A stretch of DNA of 58,293 nt from Kiritimatiellia bacterium (GTDB lineage: Bacteria; Verrucomicrobiota; Kiritimatiellia; RFP12; UBA1067), in the NCBI GenBank assembly GCA_017520845.1, contig JAFXEU010000094.1:1-58293 (forward strand). The letters run 5' to 3'. A program made the position numbers and the translations under genes. The stretch's first letter is position 1; each line of letters begins with the position of its first letter. The notes beneath the pieces were generated by a model, which searched no databases, was not told where the DNA came from, and saw nothing but the letters and a program-made list of their open reading frames with translations. Below are positions 8,921-16,252 of the stretch, piece after piece.

Positions 8921-11008
8921 CTAATTCTTTAGTGAAGAAGCTCTAGGTACCAATCGAAGCTCACTGTCGCCGTGGATTAAAAGGCCGCACTTCCAGACGC
9001 CGCCGCTGCCTGCACGCGTGCGGTAAACGATTCTGTTTTCGCCCTTCTTCAGCTTAAGCGTTATCGGCGTAGGCGTTACCGGCCCGTTGAAGGCCCCGAG
9101 GCTCTCGCCGTTGACGATAATTTCGCCCCAATATTCATTGTAGCGCATCAACACGTATTCACCGTCGGCAGGGGCCGTAACGCTCGTCGCTACCTCGGCC
9201 CAACGTTTACCGTCACGCCCGCTGACAACTTCATCGGGATAAATCTTTTTAAGATCCACATAACGCTCGCCTTCAGGAAGAACGACTACCTTGCCGTCAA
9301 CCGTATATTCGGACATGGGCACGTAGCAGTCGACGGGCGAAGCTGCCTTAGCCGCATCCTCCGTAACTCCGTCACCCGTCAGACGAACGACGCGCGTATG
9401 CTTCTGACCGCACTTGTCGCAGACCCAACTAAGGCGATACTTGCCGCGAAAACCGCGAAACGCAACGACACCGCACCCTTCATCTTCTCCTTTCACCTTC
9501 ACATCCAGCTTGGTGCGCCACTCCCTATTGATAAGTTCATCGAGCGCATCGTAGGCGCGTTTGCGCTTCATGTCACGCGTAAAAAGTCCGGATACGAGCG
9601 GCTCGCCGTAAACCCCTCCGCCGTCGACCGTATTCCACCATGTAATGCCCATCGCCGCCTTGTGCGAGAACCATTTGCGATAAATGTTGCGCGTCAAAAT
9701 CGCCTGAATCTGGCGGCTCTTGTCGTCCATTCCGGGCGAGGTTATCGTAACCTCGGAGACATGCAACGGCTTACCGGTCATGGCCATCGTATCGAGACGG
9801 TGCTGAATCGTCGCGGGAGTTCCGACCCAGTTCACGTTCGTCGCTCCGAGCGCGAGACGCATACAGTCGTTGGTGTTGAAAATGTGCATCTGGCAGCCGA
9901 CGACATCGATACGGGCTCCTTCGTTTTCAAGATCTCTGACCTGGGCAAGGAAGTTATCGTTAATGGCGTAATCGTTGATTACAAGATCGGTCGCATCAGG
10001 GAACGCCTCTTTTGCATCCAAAAGCGCGTTAAGCGGATAATCGCTGGGCATAAGGCCGTAGACGGACTTCCAGAACGGAAGCCCCGTACGCGATTTGCGG
10101 TACACTTTCCAATCGACGCAGCTTTCGTTCACAATATCCCAGCTGTCCACAAAAGGTCCGAAATCTTCAGCGATATCAAAAACTCTCTTGCGAAAGATCT
10201 TGCGCATGTTCGCGGCAAATTGCGGAGCCTTCTCTCCAAGAGTTTCCTCGGTTACATAGCCGTATGCGTTGCGCCACGCTTTCTTCCAGCGGCTGTCGAA
10301 ACCGAACCCGCCCTCCGCGCCAGCCTTGGCGCGCTTAGGGAATGAGGAATGACGCGGTATGCCGAGCGTGTCGAAATACTCTTTTTCGTTCTCAGGACAA
10401 TACCAATCGTAAATCCAGTAGGGCTTCGCGGTTCCCCAGATAAGAATATGGCCGTGGATGCGCACATCCATCATTTTGAGGTAATCGATTACGGGCTTTG
10501 CGGCAGGACGGCGCCAGAAACGTTCAAGCTGGGCAGCCTCCAGAGAAAGAGAATTCCAATACGCCTCCGTGTCGTCGTAAGCCGCGTTCGCGCGCTGTCT
10601 GCCGGGCTCAGGCTCGTAATTATTCCAGTAAAACGCGACGGTAGCCTGATTGAAAAGACCGTTCCTGCCGTAGCTCGCCTTGTAGATGTCATTCCATTCT
10701 GTCCTGCCGAGCTGATTGAAGTTAAAAATGTGTGCGCCGAATCTGAATTCGTGATCCGTCTGCTCAACCTCGACGCGCGTACCGGGACGCGCCGGAAGCG
10801 AAAAGACGCCGTCGGCCTTTCGGTTCGCCTCGATATCGGCATCGATTTTACGCTGCTCGTCCTCGTTCCAGATTTTCCAATACGCTTCGCTCATCACGCT
10901 TGGATCGCATCCTGCGGGAACGCCGCGCTTCGGAAAATTCAAACCGGCAGAACCGCACCATGCGGATGCCGCAAATGCGAACGACAGAGAAAAAATGTAA
11001 AACTTCAT
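8921..11008 (-). CDS. Secreted GH10 endo-beta-1,4-xylanase with C-terminal accessory region
   Basis: Hydrolyses internal beta-1,4-xylosidic bonds. After a signal peptide (residues 1-18, AFAASAWCGS), a GH10 barrel spans about residues 60-500. The acid/base is E295 in WDIVNESCVDW and the nucleophile is E419 in HVSEVTITSPG. Supporting motifs are GHILIWG and WWNTVDGGG. About 190 residues follow with beta-rich character, including a cysteine pair (CDKCGQ) and a terminal segment (residues 620-690) resembling a jelly-roll or galactose-binding accessory domain. The gene follows rnfC by 21 nt and may share its transcript. The enzyme class is clear; the exact substrate is not. Confidence 0.92.
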   Translation of the reverse strand: MKFYIFSLSFAFAASAWCGSAGLNFPKRGVPAGCDPSVMSEAYWKIWNEDEQRKIDADIEANRKADGVFSLPARPGTRVEVEQTDHEFRFGAHIFNFNQLGRTEWNDIYKASYGRNGLFNQATVAFYWNNYEPEPGRQRANAAYDDTEAYWNSLSLEAAQLERFWRRPAAKPVIDYLKMMDVRIHGHILIWGTAKPYWIYDWYCPENEKEYFDTLGIPRHSSFPKRAKAGAEGGFGFDSRWKKAWRNAYGYVTEETLGEKAPQFAANMRKIFRKRVFDIAEDFGPFVDSWDIVNESCVDWKVYRKSRTGLPFWKSVYGLMPSDYPLNALLDAKEAFPDATDLVINDYAINDNFLAQVRDLENEGARIDVVGCQMHIFNTNDCMRLALGATNVNWVGTPATIQHRLDTMAMTGKPLHVSEVTITSPGMDDKSRQIQAILTRNIYRKWFSHKAAMGITWWNTVDGGGVYGEPLVSGLFTRDMKRKRAYDALDELINREWRTKLDVKVKGEDEGCGVVAFRGFRGKYRLSWVCDKCGQKHTRVVRLTGDGVTEDAAKAASPVDCYVPMSEYTVDGKVVVLPEGERYVDLKKIYPDEVVSGRDGKRWAEVATSVTAPADGEYVLMRYNEYWGEIIVNGESLGAFNGPVTPTPITLKLKKGENRIVYRTRAGSGGVWKCGLLIHGDSELRLVPRASSLKN

Positions 11009-11029
11009 AATCGAGACTTAAAACCCTGA

Positions 11030-12421
11030 TCATTTTCCTTTCGCGGCGGCTGCGGCGGCCTTCGCTTTTTCGGCGGCGATGCGGGCGCGGATCGAATTCT
11101 TCGCGCGGCGGCAGAACTGCGTTATCGTTCTGTGCGCGGGACAGACAAAACTGCATGCGCCGCATTCGATGCACGTCATGACATGGGCGCGTTCAGCATC
11201 GGCTATGTCGTCAGCCTCGACCGCCTTTGAAATATCGGCGGGATTGAGATTCATCGGACACGCCCTCAGGCAGCGCCCGCAGTTGATGCAAGCTTCTGAC
11301 GTATACTGGAACACGCGGCGCTTCGAAAGAAACAGAAGTCCCGACGTCGTCTTTGTCGTCGCGATATCGAGCGACGATACCGCAAAGCCCATCATCGTTC
11401 CGCCGGAAAGCACTTTCACGGGAGGCTCTTTGGTTCCGCCGCAGAATTCTACAAGATCGGAATACTTCGTGCCGAGCGGCGCGAGAATATTTTTAGGCTC
11501 GGTTACGACATCGCCCGAAACGGTCGTCACGCGGCTGAGAAGCGCCTCGCCCTTCTCGACGGCATCCGCGATGGCGACGACCGTACCGACGTTTTCGACG
11601 ACGCATCCGACGTCGATCGGAAGCGCGGGCGGCTCGGGAACGACGCGGCCGACGGTTGCGTAAATCTGGTGCTTTTCGCTGCCCTGAGGATAAAGAACGG
11701 GGAGAACCGTTATTTCAACATTGCCGTCGATATCCGCGAACGCCTTTTCTATGGCGGCGATCGCTTCGGGCTTGTTGGCCTCGACCGCGATTCTGACGGC
11801 CGGACCGCCGAGAATCTTACGCATAATCTCCACGCCGACTCTCATGCGCTCGGCGCGCTCGAGCATAACGCGAAAATCGGCGGTAAGATAAGGTTCGCAT
11901 TCCGCGCCGTTTAAAATCAGATATTCACATCTTTTTCCCGGGGGAGGCGAGAGTTTAACGACGGTCGGAAATCCGGCTCCTCCCATGCCGCATATCCCGG
12001 CTTCTTCAACACGCTTCAAGAGTTCCTCTTTGGTCGCGCTCCTCCAGTCCAAAGGATCAAGCGCGAACGACTCCGCGGCGACAGCTCCTTCCGGCGCCGG
12101 AGCGGTCGTATCGAGAATAACGGCGTCGGCCTTTCCTCCGGAAGCTCCGAGACGAGTTTCAACGGCCTTGACGAGACCGTCGGCGCTCGCGCGTACGCAT
12201 ACGGAGATAAACCCGTTTCGCTCGCCGATAATCTGACCGCGGCGGACATAGTCGCCGGGCTTTACAATGCACTTCGCGGGAGCGCCGAGGTGCTGGCTCA
12301 TCGAAATGACAAGCTCGGCGGGAAGAGGCATAGGCTCGATCGCCTTCTCCCTGGCGAGCTCTTTATTATAATCGGGATGGACTCCGCCTTTAAACTTAAA
12401 TTTACTCTTTACCGTTTTCAT
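11030..12421 (-). CDS. rnfC: RnfC-like subunit of an Rnf electron transport complex
   Basis: RnfC is the NADH-accepting, flavin- and Fe-S-binding peripheral subunit of the Rnf (ferredoxin:NAD+) complex. Typical signatures are GMGGAGFPTVVK (flavin/NADH site), NGAECEPYLTADFR, and two ferredoxin-type clusters near residues 375-425 (CINCGRCLRACP and CIECGACSFVCP). An N-terminal barrel-sandwich segment contains GAPAKCIVKPGDYVRRGQIIGE. An alanine/lysine-rich tail ends the protein. RnfC usually leads an rnfCDGEAB operon, but here no other rnf gene follows; the next gene is a xylanase. The partner subunits must therefore lie elsewhere. Confidence 0.92.
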   Translation of the reverse strand: MKTVKSKFKFKGGVHPDYNKELAREKAIEPMPLPAELVISMSQHLGAPAKCIVKPGDYVRRGQIIGERNGFISVCVRASADGLVKAVETRLGASGGKADAVILDTTAPAPEGAVAAESFALDPLDWRSATKEELLKRVEEAGICGMGGAGFPTVVKLSPPPGKRCEYLILNGAECEPYLTADFRVMLERAERMRVGVEIMRKILGGPAVRIAVEANKPEAIAAIEKAFADIDGNVEITVLPVLYPQGSEKHQIYATVGRVVPEPPALPIDVGCVVENVGTVVAIADAVEKGEALLSRVTTVSGDVVTEPKNILAPLGTKYSDLVEFCGGTKEPPVKVLSGGTMMGFAVSSLDIATTKTTSGLLFLSKRRVFQYTSEACINCGRCLRACPMNLNPADISKAVEADDIADAERAHVMTCIECGACSFVCPAHRTITQFCRRAKNSIRARIAAEKAKAAAAAAKGK

Positions 12422-12463
12422 ATTCTCCGCTCTTTTCAGATAGGGTTCTCAACTATGCCGACA

Positions 12464-12472
12464 ATTATACCA
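12464..12472 (-). promoter_or_regulatory. Extended -10 promoter of rnfC
   Basis: The minus strand reads TGGTATAAT about 42 nt before the rnfC ATG. A GCGGAG ribosome binding site lies just upstream of the start. This is the same extended -10 form as at metG and pnuC. Confidence 0.6.
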
Positions 12473-12512
12473 TTTCTACCCCCGATACAACAATCCGCAA
12501 TCCATCCTTTCA

Positions 12513-13832
12513 TTACCGCCTGAACGCGAGCATCGCGTAAATGGTCGCGGTAACGCAGACCGGCGCGATGTAGATCGCGGTAATGGCCATAGCCCAGCCG
12601 GGAACTCCCACGGGTAGGAGAATGGCGCAGACGGTGAAAAGCGATACCGTATAGGCGATCTGCCCGGCCATGATGGTTTTCGGACGCTTCGCCAGAACCG
12701 CGAGCCCCTCGACGCGGGCGCGGATCGTCTGCACTACGGTGATAAGCGAATAAAGTCCGACGGCGAGCCGCGCCGTATCGACGATACGCGGCGGGACGTT
12801 CTGATACGACCCGAAGTACCACGCTCCGACAAGCGGAGTCGAAAACGCGAGCGGAACCACGCCCAGAAGAAGCCCCGCCACGACGGAGTACGCGAGAAGC
12901 CGCCTGTCGCCGGCATACTCGGGCGGAAACTTTATCGCAACCGTCTGCATCCTGAGCGCGGCATACGCCACGGGATTGGCGACGCCGAGCGTGACGTAAT
13001 GGATCGCGAGCATATCTTTCGGATCGGCCGTTCTTCCGACGAAGGCGGCGATCGCGACCGGGGAGAGCATCAGAAGAAAGCCGCCGAGCGAAAGCGGAAG
13101 CGTGAAGCGGAACTGCTCGAGAGTAAGCCGGGGGATGTTCGGAAGCGACCGCGCGTTTTCTGTCTTCGGCCTGTTGGGCAGCCGCGCGACATAAGGCCGC
13201 GCAAAAAGCCAAGTCGCGGCAAGCTCCACCCCGACGCCGAACGTCAGCGCCGCGAGACCCCACCACGGTCCGACAAGCCCAAGCCTCGGGAAACAGACGG
13301 CGAGCGCAAAAGTCACTACAAGTCGGATCAGCGTCGCATAGTTCGCCTTCGCGCTGTCCAGATTGTTGAAAAGAACGACCATCGGGACGTTGCGCAGAAA
13401 GAAAAGTCCGTTCATCACGGCGGCGAAAAGAAGCGTGCGCGACGCAATATGGGCAAGCTCTGCGGGAAGATTGAAAAGCCCCGAGAATATCCAGCCCGAA
13501 AAAGGCGGCATCGCAACGACGCACTGAACGGCCAGAAGCGCCGCCATCATAAGCGCATTGAGGCGTTTGAAAGCGACGTAGCCCATCCACGTCTTCGCGA
13601 AAACGAGCCCGGTCGTGATAAGTCCGCCGCCGATAGCGCCGATCATGAACATAACCATCTGACCCTGGCTGAAGGCCGTAAGCGCATCCACGCCGTGCTG
13701 CCCGTGCGTGACGATTCCTGCGACGAGCGGATACGCGAGCGACTGCGAAAACCCCTGCAGCAGCAGAGGAATATAAAAGCGCGTGACGCTCCCTACGCCG
13801 AATTTCGAATATCCCGCTTCGTCAGATCGCAT
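12513..13832 (-). CDS. MATE/MOP-like multidrug or lipid-linked exporter
   Basis: A 439-residue integral membrane protein with about 12 hydrophobic helices. The arrangement resembles the MOP superfamily (MATE, polysaccharide flippase, ANK-like): an N-terminal FYIPLLLQGFSQSLAYPLVAG helix containing a conserved-type proline, a paired half starting near residue 230 (FRFTLPLSLGGFLLML), and short polar loops. No diagnostic substrate residues were recognised, so transport of drugs, lipids or sugars cannot be told apart. It follows the sulfatase by 10 nt and is very likely co-transcribed with it. Confidence 0.65.
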   Translation of the reverse strand: MRSDEAGYSKFGVGSVTRFYIPLLLQGFSQSLAYPLVAGIVTHGQHGVDALTAFSQGQMVMFMIGAIGGGLITTGLVFAKTWMGYVAFKRLNALMMAALLAVQCVVAMPPFSGWIFSGLFNLPAELAHIASRTLLFAAVMNGLFFLRNVPMVVLFNNLDSAKANYATLIRLVVTFALAVCFPRLGLVGPWWGLAALTFGVGVELAATWLFARPYVARLPNRPKTENARSLPNIPRLTLEQFRFTLPLSLGGFLLMLSPVAIAAFVGRTADPKDMLAIHYVTLGVANPVAYAALRMQTVAIKFPPEYAGDRRLLAYSVVAGLLLGVVPLAFSTPLVGAWYFGSYQNVPPRIVDTARLAVGLYSLITVVQTIRARVEGLAVLAKRPKTIMAGQIAYTVSLFTVCAILLPVGVPGWAMAITAIYIAPVCVTATIYAMLAFRR

Positions 13833-13842
13833 ATCGGAAATT

Positions 13843-15351
13843 CTACGGTCGCTTCATGATGTCATTCAGACGTTTTTTAAGCGTGATGACAAGCTGAGGA
13901 TTTTTCGCCGCGACGTCGTTCGTCTCTCCCGGATCGTCCGCGAGATTGAAAAGTTTCGGCGAACCCTTTTTAGGACATATAAGCTTCCAGTCGCCGGACC
14001 TGAAGCCTACCGGCCCCCATCCCGGCTGTTCGACGAGCTCCTTACGGCCTACGGAAGAGCCGCCTATCATGACATCCTCAAGATTTACGGAATCGAGCAT
14101 GGATCCGTCCGGGACATCGACGCCGAGAATCGCCGCGAGGGTGCGCGAAATGTCCGTCTGGGATAAAAGCGCCGACGATACGCTCCCGGGCTTAACCTGA
14201 CCGGGCCAGGATACGATGAACGGGACGCGCGTTCCGCCCTCGTAACACCCGTATTTCGTGCCGCTGAACGGATGTGCGGGATTGACGCCTTCCCACGCCG
14301 CGCGGGCGCCGTCCTCGTAGCCGTCGGAAATGCGCGGACCGTTATCGCTTGTGAAAATGAAGAGCGTGTCGTCATAACCGTATTTCTTAAGGCTCGCTCT
14401 GATCTGACCGAGCGCGTCATCCATCTCGACGATCTGATCGCCTCTTATTCCGAGATCGGTCTTTCCCTTGAACCGGCTGTGCGGATCGCGAGGCACGTGC
14501 ACATCGCTTGTGCAGAAATAAAGAAAGACGTTCCCGCCGGCCGATTCCTTCAGAAAGAGATCGGCCTGACGGCACAGCGTATCGCTGATATCCTGATCAT
14601 TCCAGCAGGCTGACTTTCCGCCGCGCATGTGGCCGATGCGCGAAATGCCGTCTATTATCGTTTTGTCATGCTGAGTGTCGCTCGGATGAGCCCACGCCTT
14701 GAGCTTTTCAGGATTCGTCCGCGCCGTAATCTCACCGTCCCATTTTTTAGGCGCATTGTCATACGATATTTCTATGGGATCGGCGGGATCGAGACCGACA
14801 ACCTCGCCGTTGCGGAGATACACGCAAGGCACCCTGTCGGCCGTGGCCGCTAGAATGAATGAATAATCGAACCCGACCTCGTTAGGACCGGGACTTATTT
14901 TCCTGTTCCAGTCTGTCGGTTCACCGCCGCGCCCCAGGCCGAGATGCCATTTGCCGATTACTCCGGTACGGTAGCCCGAGCGGCGCATCATTTCAGGCAA
15001 CGTCAGTTTACCCTCACCCGGAAGAGGCAGAATAAGTTTAGCGTCGCCGTCAAGAATCGTGGTACCCGGCCGCCTGAAGGCGTAATCACCCGTCAACAGG
15101 GAATAACGGCTCGGAGTACAGACGGACGTCGGACTGTGAGCGTCGGTAAACCGGCATCCTTCAGCGGCGAGCTTATCGAGATTCGGACACGGAACACGCT
15201 TCTGTCCGTATGTCGACGTGTCCGCGTAACCGAGATCGTCCACATAGAAAACGACCACCGCTTTCGGTTTGCGGCGACCGGAAACGGCACCGAACGACGG
15301 TGCGACTGCAACAGCCGACAAAAGCGCCAAAAAATCGCGTCGATTGATCAT
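13843..15351 (-). CDS. Secreted arylsulfatase-type sulfatase (cysteine FGly type)
   Basis: Removes sulfate esters, probably from sulfated glycans. A twin-arginine-like leader (MINRRDFLALLSAVAVAPSFGA) is followed by the alkaline phosphatase/sulfatase fold. The formylglycine signature is CTPSR within SVCTPSRYSLLTG (about residues 80-92), so the nucleophile comes from a cysteine. Metal ligands appear in YVDDLGYAD and FTSDNGPR. GKWHLGLG is the usual family motif. The length (502 aa) is normal for the S1 family. A sulfatase-maturating enzyme must be encoded elsewhere. Its promoter is the TGCTATAAT at 15431-15439. Substrate unknown. Confidence 0.93.
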   Translation of the reverse strand: MINRRDFLALLSAVAVAPSFGAVSGRRKPKAVVVFYVDDLGYADTSTYGQKRVPCPNLDKLAAEGCRFTDAHSPTSVCTPSRYSLLTGDYAFRRPGTTILDGDAKLILPLPGEGKLTLPEMMRRSGYRTGVIGKWHLGLGRGGEPTDWNRKISPGPNEVGFDYSFILAATADRVPCVYLRNGEVVGLDPADPIEISYDNAPKKWDGEITARTNPEKLKAWAHPSDTQHDKTIIDGISRIGHMRGGKSACWNDQDISDTLCRQADLFLKESAGGNVFLYFCTSDVHVPRDPHSRFKGKTDLGIRGDQIVEMDDALGQIRASLKKYGYDDTLFIFTSDNGPRISDGYEDGARAAWEGVNPAHPFSGTKYGCYEGGTRVPFIVSWPGQVKPGSVSSALLSQTDISRTLAAILGVDVPDGSMLDSVNLEDVMIGGSSVGRKELVEQPGWGPVGFRSGDWKLICPKKGSPKLFNLADDPGETNDVAAKNPQLVITLKKRLNDIMKRP

Positions 15352-15430
15352 ATTGGATTTTAATGAGATAAAAACATTTGTTGAAGATCCCGGGGGAAAG
15401 CCTTGAAATCGCTTGTTTTAGCTTATGAGT

Positions 15431-15439
15431 ATTATAGCA
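15431..15439 (-). promoter_or_regulatory. Extended -10 promoter of the sulfatase gene
   Basis: The minus strand reads TGCTATAAT about 80 nt before the sulfatase ATG. It is arranged divergently with the pnuC promoter, and the two -10 elements lie about 35 bp apart. Confidence 0.55.
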
Positions 15440-15473
15440 TTTCCAATATATTCTGTGTACTATCCGGGAAATT

Positions 15474-15482
15474 TGGTATAAT
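15474..15482 (+). promoter_or_regulatory. Extended -10 promoter of pnuC
   Basis: The plus strand reads TTTGGTATAAT, with the ATG of pnuC 38 nt downstream. The leader is too short for a known NAD or TPP riboswitch and no such fold was seen. Confidence 0.6.
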
Positions 15483-15520
15483 TTCAGACGACAATCAACG
15501 TTTTTTAATGAAATTCAGAA

Positions 15521-16252
15521 ATGACAAATCTTCTAATCCGGCAATTTAAAGGATGGCGCCTGCCTGAAGTCGCATGGTTGATTTTTTCCATTGCCTCTAT
15601 AACGGCGCTATCCATTTACTGGGGCGACACGACAATTGGAATTATCGCGGCCGTTACCGGGATGGCGTACACCGTTCTCGCCGGCAAAGGCAAGGTTTCC
15701 TGTTTTCTTTTTGGAATTGTAAATACTCCCCTTTACGCCTATATCGCGTTTAAGTCCGGATACTACGGAGACTTCGCCCTGAACGCGTATTACTTCGCAA
15801 TGATGTTCCCCGGGCTTGCCGCGTGGCTTAGAAACACTTCAACCGACTGCGAAGAAGGAATAAAACGCACAAAGCTTTCAAATAAAAACCGTCTGATGCT
15901 GACCGTTTCATGTATCGCGGGAATAATCCCGTTATGGGCGGCTCTCCGTTTTCTCGGCGGAGCGAGACCCTTCTGCGATTCGGCGACAAACGTCCTGTCT
16001 ATAGCGGCGATGATACTGACGGTGCGCAGAGCGATCGAGGAGTGGATCTTATGGATAATCGTCAACGCGATCGAAGTCTTTATGTGGTACAGGGCGTGGT
16101 CCGTCGGAAACGGCTCGGTTTCAATTCTCCTCATGTGGCTTTTGTTCCTCGTCAACGGAATCTACCTATTGTCGCTGTGGATTCGAATAGACAGAAAAAA
16201 GTCGCTCAACGCCGTTGGTAGCGACGAGAATGTTATCTATTCGGCTACATAA
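15521..16252 (+). CDS. pnuC: PnuC-type nicotinamide riboside transporter
   Basis: An inner-membrane facilitator for nicotinamide riboside (or a related vitamin). It is a 243-residue protein with about seven transmembrane helices. Family-typical segments are GKVSCFLFGIVNTPLYAYIAFKSGYYGDFALN, which forms the conserved substrate-pocket region, and the later WILWIIVNAIEVFMW and LMWLLFLVNGIYLL helices. The length is normal. It is one of the few plus-strand genes here and is transcribed alone. Its 3' end overlaps the convergent FAD gene by 16 nt. PnuT (thiamine) paralogues look similar, but no TPP element is present, so nicotinamide riboside is preferred. Confidence 0.88.
   Translation: MTNLLIRQFKGWRLPEVAWLIFSIASITALSIYWGDTTIGIIAAVTGMAYTVLAGKGKVSCFLFGIVNTPLYAYIAFKSGYYGDFALNAYYFAMMFPGLAAWLRNTSTDCEEGIKRTKLSNKNRLMLTVSCIAGIIPLWAALRFLGGARPFCDSATNVLSIAAMILTVRRAIEEWILWIIVNAIEVFMWYRAWSVGNGSVSILLMWLLFLVNGIYLLSLWIRIDRKKSLNAVGSDENVIYSAT

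Noticed and set aside
12436..13590. A 384-codon open frame on the minus strand over the MATE-like gene
   Set aside because: It is arginine- and alanine-rich without hydrophobic pattern or motifs. The other frame encodes a clear multi-helix membrane protein.
15440..15520. A riboswitch upstream of pnuC
   Set aside because: The predicted leader is under 40 nt and no paired structure of known NAD, TPP or preQ1 classes is visible.
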